A stretch of DNA of 64,000 bases from Fomitopsis serialis (taxonomy: Eukaryota; Basidiomycota; Agaricomycetes; Polyporales; Fomitopsidaceae). Within the stretch, counting starts at the first letter, position 1; each line of letters begins with the position of its first letter. Made by a program: the position numbers and the translations under genes. The notes under the pieces are model-generated. The model saw nothing but the letters and a program-made list of their open reading frames with translations, made no database searches and was not told the origin of the DNA. Shown piece after piece: positions 37,243 to 49,470 of this stretch. Where the stretch lies: NCBI RefSeq assembly GCF_022376445.1, contig NW_025955042.1:62001-126000 (forward strand). The letters run 5' to 3'.

Positions 37243-40200
37243 TAGTGCTGATGGCAAATGGGAATGGACCCAATTGCCGGCAAATGGCGCTTGGGAATGG
37301 GTTTTCGGGGGGTGGCGTGCGCTGGCGATTGTGGCGCAACTGGCAAATGGGCTTTTTGAAGTGTTTTTGGCGTTTTGTGCTTAATTTCGAGCTTGTGCCG
37401 CTGCTTGGAGGTCCCCGAGGATGTTTAGCACTGCAGGGTATAAGCGGGACACTGGGAGAACAACATGCAGCCTATATAAGGCTCCAACCATTTCATGTAT
37501 ATACTGGGTATATACGGTTTTAACCATATACTGTATCCATGTATGTACCATGTCCAGGGTATATGGATATATACAATATAGTATACAGTATATGGTTAAT
37601 TCCAAAGTATGGCAAGGCACATTAACACAAGGCTCTGAGCTGACCAGGAGGGGCTTTGGGCACTTACATCACTGCCTTCCATGAGCAGCTATCTTATCTC
37701 CAGCTTACCAAACAGATGAAGATTGGTGTGTTCAAGAGTGTGTAACCCTGCTGTCCTGCAGGTTACCATATATGGTACATTATGTAAGGTCCAACATCCA
37801 TATGTGCAGTCTGGTCACCTTACTGAGTGTCATTGTGTCAATTGTTGATCACAGGTTATTTGTTGGTTTACAGTTTTGTTGGGTTTGCAGTTTGTTTGTT
37901 GGTATGTGGGTTTGATCATGCATGCTGGTCAGGTTCAGGTCAATTGTCAGTGATGGCTTTGGCACTGACAGGTGGTCTTAGTTTATCCATTGAGAGTGGA
38001 CTCGGATTCTCGGATTCTCATTTGTGTTGAACAAACATCTTGGTCATGGTCAGATGTGAACTGACTTGGAGACACTTGCTCCTGTGTGATCTCATGGGCT
38101 GTGCAGTTTGCAGGCCATGCTATGGTGGTCTTCTTGGTGGGAATGGCAGATGAGGTATTGGGTTGAATTGCCTTGTCAGGATCCTGCAGATACAACAGAG
38201 ATGTTGTTCAGTGTATTATTGAAATATTGTCAAGACTACTCACTGCATTCTTTTATTCTTTTTCTTTCCTTTTTCTTTTCCACTCACTTTATTGACTCAT
38301 ATATGACCTCAGTCTGGACTCCCAGTGAGCGGCAGGCATTCATAGGCTGCCCCCAGAGCCCTGCTCAGTATAGAGCCCCCAAGCAGGCCCATACAACTGT
38401 GAGAAACAAGCAGAACAGCATCTGACAAGTGCAAGTGTCCTGGGCATGGATGATGCCCAAAGGGCAATCACATCAGGAAAACTGAATGACAGGATTTTCT
38501 CGTGAAAGGCAAGATGTGAGACTCTCGATCATGGGCAAGATTGTTGCTCAGGAATGCTCCTTGGTGAGCACCTATCTCAGCAAAAAGCAACAGCGAGACT
38601 CCAGCTCAGGCCAATCAGCCCACAACCTATACCCGTGTTCCTGCTTGGTTCCCGCCCGCATTCATCATTCCTAGTTGCCATTGACAGTCTCGGACTGTGA
38701 GCCCAAGTTTCACCTCTGATACTACATACAATTATTTCTAAAACTCTACTGTACCTCCCTGGTCACTTCTTGACAGCCTTGTTCCATGTCCATCGCAAGC
38801 CAGCCACACTCAAGTCTCAACTCTCAAGTGGGTCTGCAAGAAAGTGTGAGTGCCCTTTGGTACGTTGCCGGTAGCGCCGGCTGAGCAACAGTCTCACACT
38901 GTGAGACACTGGCTCAAATTGGATCATCTGTGAGCCAGAAAATCACAAGCAGCCATTGGCGAGATGCAACACTCATTTTGAGGGAATCACCTTTCCTGAT
39001 GCACATGAGGTATGTACATTGAAAACCTATGTATTTATACCCCTCCCCCTATCATTCTTGGTGAGGTACTATCATGGCCGAGCTTGCAAGCTTGAGCCTG
39101 TACCATAGTTACCATAGTTCTCATTCCATGCCCATTCAAGTTCTTGCTCACTCCATCAGTTCCATGTGACTGCAGCAACTACAATTGCCTGAGCCAACTC
39201 TGCCCATTACACTGGAGAGAATCGGAGAGGTCTAGGCACTATTCTGTACTAGCACATGAACCATATAAACCATATATATCCATATATATACTATATATAT
39301 ACTGTATACTGTATATATCCTCGATATTTGTATATGGATAGTAAATAGTTGGAGCCTTAAGCTGCCTATAGGATGTGAGTAGGCCTCGACAAGACAGCAG
39401 GTAGTGGCAGGCGGCCATAAGCAGCAAATCGGGTCTCGGGTCACGACGACTCGGAGTGCATTTGCATTCAAGTTAATGACTGGAACTTCGTGTAATCGCA
39501 GTCTGACGGATGGTTGCGCACGTCGCCGTGCATGTTCAAGGTGACTCGGTGCTGAAATGTTGACTCAATGGCATACAATTGCACACACTGCATCTCATGC
39601 TGAGACTGTCAAGGTGGGCTAGATGTAGCGAACACGGCGACACACCGCGTCCGCACTGGCGAACCGGCCTTTTAGGTCTGCTACGGAGACTACTCACGAA
39701 TAGCAATTCTTCGCTGGCCACCTATGTCGGTCATTCTGGAACTGTTGAAGGCCGCAAGTGTAGCGATACTCCCGGGTTAAGTTAACATTAATATTAACCC
39801 CCGTGAGGCTCAGCGCTCATCGTCAATGTCCGCGTCAGTGAACGGCGACTCGTCGGCGAGCACCAGGTTACAGCTGTTTCCAAAACGATAGGCCCCTCAT
39901 CAAAAATGCGTACACGGGCGGAGAGCGTCAGATCTTGCCTTCAAGGTGATCCGCACCTTCTGCCGGTCGACCTCAGCCACCCGCCGTAGTCTGGCTCGCC
40001 CTCGACGTGCCGGTTATGGTCCAATCTTGATGGGAATAGGGAGACCGACACACTCCGCCTGAGTGCGGTTTCTTGATGCGGGGCCCATCGTTTTGGAAAC
40101 AGCTGTAAATACCGCACTTCCGATTGCCAAATGCGGTAATAGTGTAGCTGATTCTGCCCCTCAGAGAGTTGGACCAGGAATGGGCAGGCCAATGACACCC

Positions 40201-40435
40201 CCGTACTGCGAGTCATCTTCACAGACACTTTTCAAATTTCTCTTACCAACACTGAATGACCTCGACGGCTTGGTTTTGACTCAACCACACCGGTCCAGTC
40301 GCCATAAAATGCATAAGTGCCTGGCGATTCGCCAGGTTGCGCCACCCTCCCCTCTGCCACTTGCCAATCGCCAACCAATCGCCACCCCTGGCGCGTGCCA
40401 GGTGGCAAGTTGGCGCTGATTTGCCAACAACACTA
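37243..40435. mobile_element. hAT-like element B, 3.19 kb, non-autonomous
   Basis: Ends TAGTGCTGATGGCAAAT and ATTTGCCAACAACACTA form about 17-bp TIRs. They are flanked by a perfect 8-bp duplication TGTGTACT (37235-37242 and 40436-40443). The matching unoccupied site is seen downstream of copy B at about 50160 (ttgctgagaactgtacgac). TGGCGATT/AATCGCCA motifs are repeated near both ends. Internal sequence has no transposase frame. A second element (37477-39359) is nested inside, so B itself is about 1.3 kb. Confidence 0.8.
37477..39359 (+). mobile_element. hAT-like element A, copy 1 (1,883 bp)
   Basis: Bounded by TAAGGCTCCAAC and GTTGGAGCCTTA. Copy 2 at 43910-45792 is its exact reverse complement at every place compared, with no length difference. 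Short hydrophobic or low-complexity frames only, so it is non-autonomous. AT-rich direct and inverted TATATA runs lie next to both ends. The flanks (GCAGCCTATA left; AGCTGCCTATA right) suggest a duplication but are not a clean 8-bp match. Confidence 0.8.
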
Positions 40436-40739
40436 TGTGTACTGTACGACAGCTTCCCAGTCGATAGTTGATAGCACGTTCATGGAGTGTGTACCGTTCT
40501 GCCTGTTCTTATTCACGGAGGTTGCTACATACATATGACCCACATATCCATGCATACTTGTCGTAGGGAGACGGATGGGCACAGTACACGAGTAGGTGAG
40601 GATAAGTAATAACTTGAGGTCCTCCGGCCGATCGAGCACAGTGGCGCTAAGTACCGATTGCTAGTACCGACCATGTTTTCCTAACTTACGACTGATACGG
40701 CGAGGAGACAATATTCGACCCGTCTGTTTTCTTCTTCTT

Positions 40740-41230
40740 TCAGCAGCATGCCTGTGGCAGGCCGCCCTTCCCGAGTCTGCGTGAACTCATGTGGGAGTAC
40801 GCCACGCCCGAGTTATCAGTGTCCGTCATCGCGCCGACCATCCACATTCTCTGGCACCTCCCTCAGGCTGAAGGCCATGGCGAAGAGGAGAACGGTTTGG
40901 GTACCGCATGCGACGACACGTGTTCAAAGAACTTCTCCCTAGCTAGTGCTCACGAGTGTGTTCCAGAGCTCAAAACACGACCGCTTGGGTACGAGGCCTT
41001 CTGGTCGCCATTCACATTGATGCCTCAAGACCGCTTCGTCACATCCGGAACACTGGCATCCGCAGTCTTCATATACGCGAGTCATGCCGCGCCCTCATGA
41101 GAGCGGCTCCTATCCACTACATATGTATGGGCGCACTGGTCGACCTCAAGATCTTCCTCGACGAAAGAGGCGGGATTTACTTTTCCGAGATGGAGTATGG
41201 CCAGGCCACACGGCCCAGTGACCATTGAGA
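40740..41230 (+). pseudogene. F-box/LRR gene fragment
   Basis: Holds only the middle of the gene family: PPFPSLRELMWEYATPELSV, SVIAPTIHILWHLPQ and then LGYEAFWSPF. There is no F-box and no C-terminus, and frames shift between blocks. It lies between element B and gene copy B. Confidence 0.55.
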
Positions 41231-41377
41231 GGTGCGTTCGCGCAGCTGACACGGCTACAGATCGATGGGCGAACAACGTAAGTGGCTGCCGTCACACCAG
41301 TGTGATTGTTGCGCCCGGATGTGGAGGAGGCCGGCGATCACCCAAAACGTGCATGCACTGACTCAATTGTGGCGAGA

Positions 41378-41381
41378 TATA
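41378..41381 (+). promoter_or_regulatory. TATA box of F-box copy B
   Basis: GGCGAGATATAGAG, 72 bp before the ATG at 41450, inside a block shared with the promoter of copy A. Confidence 0.45.
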
Positions 41382-43239
41382 GAGCGTTTGGTGAGTTTCG
41401 CTTGTCCACAACGCTCATCTCTACGTCTCTCCACCGTCAGCAGGACGTCATGCTGCCGTATGCGCATCCCAATATTTCACTTGACGTGGTGGAGGAGATC
41501 TTCAAGCATCTGTCACCATATGCCCTGAGCGAACACGACCCCGGCTTCAAGTTACTGGACGCTCAAGGCACGTACGTTGCACAGGCAGCCCTTGCTAGGT
41601 GTGCCTGAGCATGCCGCGCTTTCCAGAGGCCTGCCGTGGAAGTTCTGTGGAGAGAGCAAGATCTCATCCATGCTTGTGGTGTCCTCCCGAGCTTCGCTCT
41701 TGCCAGCGTTAGGGGCCCGATGATAGACGCCGACCAATATCCACAAGACAACGATGCAAACGACGACTGGCCCGAAGACGGCCGCAATCCGCACGCGCGC
41801 AATTGTTTGAGGCCTAGTACCTATGTGAGTCTCTGGCACCAAGCCTTTTGCGCCAACGCCGTAGACATGATATCAATATGTGCAGTATCATCTATCGGGA
41901 CCTATCTCGTCCGAGGAATGGTCCCGCTTCCAGTATTACGCGCACTTCATCCGCTCTCTCTATCATGACTCCTCGGAGAGACTAGAATCGACCGCTTTCT
42001 TCTATCTCCGTCAGCACGCACACGACACTGGCAACCCGCTCTTTCCCAACCTGCACAAGCTAGAATGGGGCCATGTTACTCCTGACCTGGCCATGGTCAT
42101 CTCACCATCCATCCGTGTCCTCCGGATTCCAGAGCGCAGCAGCTCCCATGAAGACGAGCTCGATTATCGCATGCGGCGCCACGCATTCAAGACGCAGCTC
42201 CCTAGCGTACTTCGCAGTCTCCCGAACGTGGAAACACTGGAGTTACTACGACTCGGCCATGAAGGCTTCTGGCATACATTCGCGCCAGGTCCGGATCACC
42301 AGTTCGTCGCTCAAAATATTTCCGTGCTGCATATTTCGGAGCCGTATAGCGCTTTGATGAAAGGTGCCCTTGCGGCTGTGTCGACGATCCAGGCACTTAC
42401 CCAGCTGAGGATCGATGTTGTGCTCACGAGCTGTTCGGGTGACGACGGGGAGCTTAAAGGTTGGGACAAGACGCGTATCCGCACATTTGCAAGACTGCGG
42501 TGCTTGCAGATTAAGGCGAACATGGGACAGTCCGGTGTCCTTCTCGATGCTATCGTCGCACCCAACCTGGAGGATGTCGAGGTGAAGCGCGATTGCGAGA
42601 GTGGTCCTTGCAAGGTGCCATTTTCGCTTCCGGAGGCCTTGGAGCCACTGGGTAACCGGAATGTGTCGTCCCTACGGAGGGTCTACCTCGATTTGCAAAA
42701 CTACTACATACCCAAGCCAGGAGACGAGCCGGAGACGGAACCGATCTTCCTCACCCTGACAAAGCCATTGCTCCAGCTTCGCCAGCTCCGGGAGCTCAAT
42801 ATCTACATCTACCCTGGCGCCGATAGCAGTGGTCCCATAGACGTAGCTCTGCCTGCTATGTTGGCAGCGTGGCCACTGCTGGAGCACACCAAGCAGCGCT
42901 TTCTGACCGATCCTCATCCTACAGCCGACGCGCAGTCTCGCGGAATACCATCACATGAGTCGACGGCGGCCGACGCGTCGGCTTGTACAATGAGGATCGT
43001 GCAGCCGACATAGGTGTATAATGTGTTTGGCTGGGGGTGATGTATACAGTACCGTAGTGATCCTAGTAATCAATACTTTTACGGTCGGCTGGGCTCTTCT
43101 TGCGTGCTCAAAGCGTCGGTTGGCACAGTGCGATCGTGGCGCAGTGCAGCGCGGCGCGTCACAACTGGGCACGCGTTCAGACGCGTTGACTCGGAGACTT
43201 TCAACGTGTCAGTGCGTCAGCTCTCAAGATCTCACTCTC

Positions 43240-43520
43240 ATGCACCGCCTTGCCCTCTCATTCACCAGGCGACCTGTCGCTCGCCGTCTTGCGCTCATAC
43301 CGTCTTGCCCGCCTACCCTATCGCCGCCTGCATACCCTCGCCCCACTGCTGTCCTGCTGTCCTGCTCGCACGCCGTCTCGCCGGTCTATCGTCTCACCTG
43401 CTATCTCACACACCCGCCGTCTCACACACCTGCCGTCTTACTCACCCGCCGTCCACCGTCTTGCACGCCCATCGTCTCGCACACCTGCCGTCTTGCTCAC
43501 CTGCCGTCTTTCTCACCTGC
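43240..43520. repeat. CCGTCTTGC-type minisatellite
   Basis: Irregular 13-16-bp units such as CGTCTTGCTCACCTGC and CGTCTCACACACCTGC within element C. A similar array recurs at 46950-47080. Confidence 0.75.
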
Positions 43521-43909
43521 CAATTCACTGGCCTACTGTCTGGAGTGCCACATGCAGTGCCACAAGGGCACGCGGAAACGCCACGAGGGCGTCAAGACTG
43601 CGGGGATGCGGGCAACTCGAGCAGGTGAGTACCCCCACGCACGGTCTCAGGTGAGACAACACGCGAGGACGGCGACGGGCGCACATAGGGCAACTGCCCC
43701 AGATGCAAGCTCACCGCATGGCACGCGGACACAGCGCGCGGACACAGTGCGCGGACACAACACGCGGACACAACGACGAGCTGGGAGGAGTGCGAGAGGT
43801 CAGCGGGCACAGGGTATGGCAACGTACAAGGGCGCCCAGACAGTGCAAGCACAAGCAGGGCGGGGGTGGACGAGTGGTGAGACGGGCGAGCAAAAAGACG
43901 GGTACGCAC

Positions 43910-45792
43910 TAAGGCTCCAACTATTTACTATCCATATACAAATATCGAGGATATATACAGTATACAGTATATATATAGTATATATATGGATATATATGGT
44001 TTATATGGTTCATGTGCTAGTACAGAATAGTGCCTAGACCTCTCCGATTCTCTCCAGTGTAATGGGCAGAGTTGGCTCAGGCAATTGTAGTTGCTGCAGT
44101 CACATGGAACTGATGGAGTGAGCAAGAACTTGAATGGGCATGGAATGAGAACTATGGTAACTATGGTACAGGCTCAAGCTTGCAAGCTCGGCCATGATAG
44201 TACCTCACCAAGAATGATAGGGGGAGGGGTATAAATACATAGGTTTTCAATGTACATACCTCATGTGCATCAGGAAAGGTGATTCCCTCAAAATGAGTGT
44301 TGCATCTCGCCAATGGCTGCTTGTGATTTTCTGGCTCACAGATGATCCAATTTGAGCCAGTGTCTCACAGTGTGAGACTGTTGCTCAGCCGGCGCTACCG
44401 GCAACGTACCAAAGGGCACTCACACTTTCTTGCAGACCCACTTGAGAGTTGAGACTTGAGTGTGGCTGGCTTGCGATGGACATGGAACAAGGCTGTCAAG
44501 AAGTGACCAGGGAGGTACAGTAGAGTTTTAGAAATAATTGTATGTAGTATCAGAGGTGAAACTTGGGCTCACAGTCCGAGACTGTCAATGGCAACTAGGA
44601 ATGATGAATGCGGGCGGGAACCAAGCAGGAACACGGGTATAGGTTGTGGGCTGATTGGCCTGAGCTGGAGTCTCGCTGTTGCTTTTTGCTGAGATAGGTG
44701 CTCACCAAGGAGCATTCCTGAGCAACAATCTTGCCCATGATCGAGAGTCTCACATCTTGCCTTTCACGAGAAAATCCTGTCATTCAGTTTTCCTGATGTG
44801 ATTGCCCTTTGGGCATCATCCATGCCCAGGACACTTGCACTTGTCAGATGCTGTTCTGCTTGTTTCTCACAGTTGTATGGGCCTGCTTGGGGGCTCTATA
44901 CTGAGCAGGGCTCTGGGGGCAGCCTATGAATGCCTGCCGCTCACTGGGAGTCCAGACTGAGGTCATATATGAGTCAATAAAGTGAGTGGAAAAGAAAAAG
45001 GAAAGAAAAAGAATAAAAGAATGCAGTGAGTAGTCTTGACAATATTTCAATAATACACTGAACAACATCTCTGTTGTATCTGCAGGATCCTGACAAGGCA
45101 ATTCAACCCAATACCTCATCTGCCATTCCCACCAAGAAGACCACCATAGCATGGCCTGCAAACTGCACAGCCCATGAGATCACACAGGAGCAAGTGTCTC
45201 CAAGTCAGTTCACATCTGACCATGACCAAGATGTTTGTTCAACACAAATGAGAATCCGAGAATCCGAGTCCACTCTCAATGGATAAACTAAGACCACCTG
45301 TCAGTGCCAAAGCCATCACTGACAATTGACCTGAACCTGACCAGCATGCATGATCAAACCCACATACCAACAAACAAACTGCAAACCCAACAAAACTGTA
45401 AACCAACAAATAACCTGTGATCAACAATTGACACAATGACACTCAGTAAGGTGACCAGACTGCACATATGGATGTTGGACCTTACATAATGTACCATATA
45501 TGGTAACCTGCAGGACAGCAGGGTTACACACTCTTGAACACACCAATCTTCATCTGTTTGGTAAGCTGGAGATAAGATAGCTGCTCATGGAAGGCAGTGA
45601 TGTAAGTGCCCAAAGCCCCTCCTGGTCAGCTCAGAGCCTTGTGTTAATGTGCCTTGCCATACTTTGGAATTAACCATATACTGTATACTATATTGTATAT
45701 ATCCATATACCCTGGACATGGTACATACATGGATACAGTATATGGTTAAAACCGTATATACCCAGTATATACATGAAATGGTTGGAGCCTTA
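43910..45792 (-). mobile_element. hAT-like element A, copy 2 (inverted)
   Basis: Reverse complement of 37477-39359; coordinates of matching points always sum to 83,269. Flanked by a perfect 8-bp duplication GTACGCAC (43902-43909 and 45793-45800), the hallmark length of hAT insertion. It sits inside element C, so C is older. Confidence 0.88.
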
Positions 45793-46880
45793 GTACGCAC
45801 ACGCGGTGATGTGTCGCATGACGGGAAAAACGGGCGCGTTGCCCGCCGCGCGTGAGTGCGAACACATGCGAGTGAGATCACTGACTGCAGGCACAGGAAG
45901 TGGCGGCGACGTGCTGCACGACGCGCACGGCGACGACGTGTACCAAGGGCCAATGCCTTTTGCGCAGACATGACCGATGAACGGCGGCGGGCAGACGAGC
46001 GGGCGGGCGGGAGCGCACGCCGACCGCGCGCGCGCTGGGCAACTACCCGGCACACGAACATGGCCAACGAACGCGCGCAAGGCGAGCGCGTCAGTGGGCA
46101 GGTCAGTGGGTGGGCAGGTGGGCAGGGGGGGGGGGCAAGTAGACGGACAAGACGGTGGGCAAGTAGATGGGCAAGACGGCGGGCAAGTAGACGGGCAAGA
46201 CGACGAGCAGCCAAGCAAGTGAGCGGATACCTTAGAAGGCGGACGGCGCACATAGGGTGACTGCCCCGGATGCAAACACGGCCAACAAGCGCACTGCGCG
46301 CGCGGGCCCCGGACGAGCAAAAAGGCGAGTATGCGACGCGGCGATGTATCGCACGATGGGCATGACGGGCGAGGGGAATTGCCCACCACATGTGAGTGCA
46401 AACACACGCAAGCGAAATCACTAACGGTAGGCACAGAAGGCGGCGGCGACGTGGGGCGCGACGCGGAAGGCGACCACATGTACCCAGGGGCCAATGCCCC
46501 GTGTGCAGACACGGCCGATGAACGGCGGCGGGCGGACGAGCGGGCGTGCGGGAGCACACGCCGGCCGCGTGTGCGCTGGGCAACCGCCCAGCACGCAAAC
46601 ACGGCCAACAAACGCGCGCGCGCATGAGCTCAGGACGGGACAGACAATGGACAGGGCCGGGGTGTGCGGAACACGTCGACCACGAGCACACAGGGCCAGT
46701 GCCCCGCGTACAAATGCAGCCGACGAGCGCGCCGTGGGCGTGGGCACAGCGCCGAGCAGGTGGGAGGGCGTGCGGATGGCGCGTAAGAAGCAGGGACGAG
46801 TAAGCCTAAGCGAGCGAGGAGGACGGCGGCGGGCGCGGGCAACGAGCCCAAACCCGCGCAGGGACCACCGAGGTACGCCA
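45793..46880. repeat. GC-rich tandem duplication, about 541-bp period
   Basis: The block beginning cggcggcgacgtg at 45898 recurs at 46439 with the same order of motifs (ccaatgcc, gaacggcggcgggc, cgctgggcaac). Related sequence in opposite orientation fills 52690-53620 of element D. Confidence 0.6.
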
Positions 46881-46949
46881 ACCCACAGTGAACCGGGGTA
46901 GGATACAGGTAGCACCACCCATGGATACGGGTACGCTCGTTGCGGGTGC

Positions 46950-47080
46950 GGCATGTCTCACCTGCTATCTTATACATTCACCGTCTTGCACACCCGCCGT
47001 CTTGCACACCTGCCGTCTTGCACACCCGCCGTCTTGCACACCCACCGTCTTGCTCGCCTACCTGCCATCTTGCATTATCA
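46950..47080. repeat. CCGTCTTGCACACC minisatellite
   Basis: About six 14-15-bp units. Preceded by GTCTCACCTGCTATCT, which also precedes the array at 43391. Confidence 0.75.
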
Positions 47081-48494
47081 ATCACCCACCGTTACATTCT
47101 CCTTCTGGTTGTGCTCGCTTTCTTGTCTGTTTGAAGTCTCGGTGTACTAAAACTGTAAGAGCCTACAAACTAGATCAAACTTCCGATATAAACTAGATTT
47201 GTTTGTTAACAGCATTGTGGGCAGTTTCAGACGAGAGAGAGCATGGACAAGAAGTGTGATCTGTTGCTATAAGGCTTGCTCAATATAGTTCCAGTCGAGC
47301 TTGCCTATGGCCAACACTGCCAAATTCATACTCTGTCACTGTATGGATGTGATGGTTCGCTTTGAGCAATGAAACTCGTTGTCAGTTGGCCCAACATGCA
47401 CATACACTCTTCGTAACTGTACTGCAGTTACACTTGATATAGACTTCGGGATGTCATGATCATATGTTCAGTACAACCTCTATCAGCATTCAATAGTATA
47501 GAAGTACAAAGGAGTGGACAACTAGAAGATATGTACACGAACTCAATGATAGTGGTCAGAGCACCCACTAAATGCGTGAACACTCTCCAGTGTTTTGCCC
47601 TCGGACATTGCCTCGGCCATGTCCCCGAGTCACCCGAGATGGTCTCATTCTCTTTATAACTTCACCTCTGAGCCACCATATGCTATGAGACTTTGTACCA
47701 AGCATGACTATGTGTAGTACATGGCTTGTATAGAATTCTGTGAGAATTGAACCGTGGGGTGTGTTTGTCTAAGACATGCTCTCCATGTATAACCTTCAAA
47801 GCTATCTCAAGCTATAACATTGCCAGATTGCTTCAGAGAATTGCCAGCAGCCACATGTACCATAGACACAGCATGAATACAACTTCTGTATGTACTTGAT
47901 TCAAACAATTGTCTTGCAGAAGCTGAGATTTAATCCACATGCCTCTCAATATCTCCAAACAACATGTCATTTTTGAAACATATCCTGAGATCCTCTTCCC
48001 ATACGAGCTGAGATTACACAAAGCCAAAGTGCTCTTTACATACACAACAATGAGGCTAATGGCCTACGTGAGTGGCTTCCCTAATCTACTACATGTAGTT
48101 CCACAGCAAATACAGTAGATCAGCGAAGTATCATCATTGTCAATTGCTGCGAGCCATTCAGGAATCACTCTAACAGAACAAGGAATACCTCAGTGTCTTA
48201 CCATTGTATCTCTATTTGCTGATATACAGTTACTACATGGTGTATTGCACCTCAACACCGTAATGACTGTCTATAGACACAGTCACGGTACAAACATATA
48301 TTGGACATGTTCAATAATACATCCACACCATTGGCCCCAAACCAATGAGCAAACAGCATACAGTTTTGCACGTACATACCATTCAAGTCGAGTCAAGAAA
48401 CAAGATGCATACTTGCTGCCTTGTCAATGTCAAGGAGGTTATCACGATTCAAGACGGTGAGTGTCAAGGAGGCTTCTTGACCAGTCCGCCTTGA

Positions 48495-48800
48495 TACCTC
48501 CAAGGAGCTCTCCGTCTTGAGATGTCCGTCTTGAGATGTCCATCTCAACTTGTCCGTCTTGAGATGTCCGTCTTGACAATGTCCGTCTTGACAATGTCCG
48601 TCTTGAGATGTCCGTCTTGAGAATGTCCGTCTTGAGAATGTCCGTCTTGAGAATGTCCGTCTTGAGAATGTCCGTCTTAACTTGTCAGCCTTAACTTGTC
48701 AGTCTTAACTTGTCCGTCTTAACTTGTCCGCCTTAATTTGTCCGTCTTAACTTGCCCGTTTTGATTTGTCTGTCTTCACTTGTCCGTCTTGACACCTCCA
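48495..48800. repeat. TGTCCGTCTTGAGAA minisatellite
   Basis: Around 17 units of 13-17 bp (TGTCCGTCTTGAGAA, later TGTCCGTCTTAACT), inside element C. Confidence 0.85.
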
Positions 48801-48956
48801 AGAAGGCTTCTTCAATATGCTCGCCATTTTGATATCCTCCTTGACACTTTCCACATTGAAACCTCATTGGTGTTTGCCCACCTAGATACCTCATTAACAC
48901 GTTGGTATTGACCAAGATGAGCCAACCATTAGTTACCTTGGGTCAAGAAGGTCTTA

Positions 48957-49470
48957 GTGAGTAAGAAGGTCAAGAAGGTCAAGAAGGTCAAGAAGGTCCA
49001 AGAAGGTCGGCTGAGTCAAGACGGATATCGGCCAGGAAAGATACCTCAGCTGATGCTCGGCTCATGCATTGTCTTGGGTGAGACAAGACAGTCGGCTGAA
49101 TCCAGACAGTGGTCGGCTGCAAACCTTCTCCAACCGACGGTCGGATAGTGCATTGTCTTGGGTGAGACAAGAATGGTCGGCTGAATCAAGACAGTGGTCG
49201 GCTACAGATTTTCTCCAGCCGAGAGTCGGATAGTGCATCGTCTTGGGCGAGACAAGAAGGTCGGCTGGATCAAGACGGTGGTCGGCTGCAAAAGCTTTGC
49301 AGCCGACGGTCGGATAGTGCATCGTCTTGGGCGAGACAAGAAGGTCGGCTGAATCAAGGCGGTGGTCGGCTACAGATTTTCTCCAGCCGAGAGTCGGATA
49401 GTGCATTGTCTTGGGCGAGACAGAATGGTCAGCTGGGTGAGAATGTCTGGGGCAGCCAATCGTCCCACGC
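48957..49470. repeat. 84-bp tandem repeat with GTCGGCTG hairpins
   Basis: Begins with AGAAGGTCA copies, then about 4.5 units of 83-85 bp. Each contains GTCGGCTG, then CAGCCGAC-like sequence, then GTCGGATAGTGCAT and CGTCTTGGG. The inverted octamers can fold each unit and are the same motif found in the TIR of element C. Confidence 0.8.

Noticed and set aside
37477..45792. Assembly artefact as explanation for the inverted repeat
   Set aside because: The two arms have distinct unique flanks, defined transposon ends, and one has a perfect 8-bp target duplication.
45585..46691. 368-codon open frame on the minus strand
   Set aside because: It crosses the end of element A into GC-rich repeats. No conserved domain; frames are open because stop codons are rare in this composition.
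43391..46970. Possible LTR pair (GTCTCACCTGCTATCT at 43391 and 46955)
   Set aside because: The similarity is only the CCGTCTTG satellite and its leader. No TG...CA ends, primer-binding site, reverse transcriptase or target duplication were seen.
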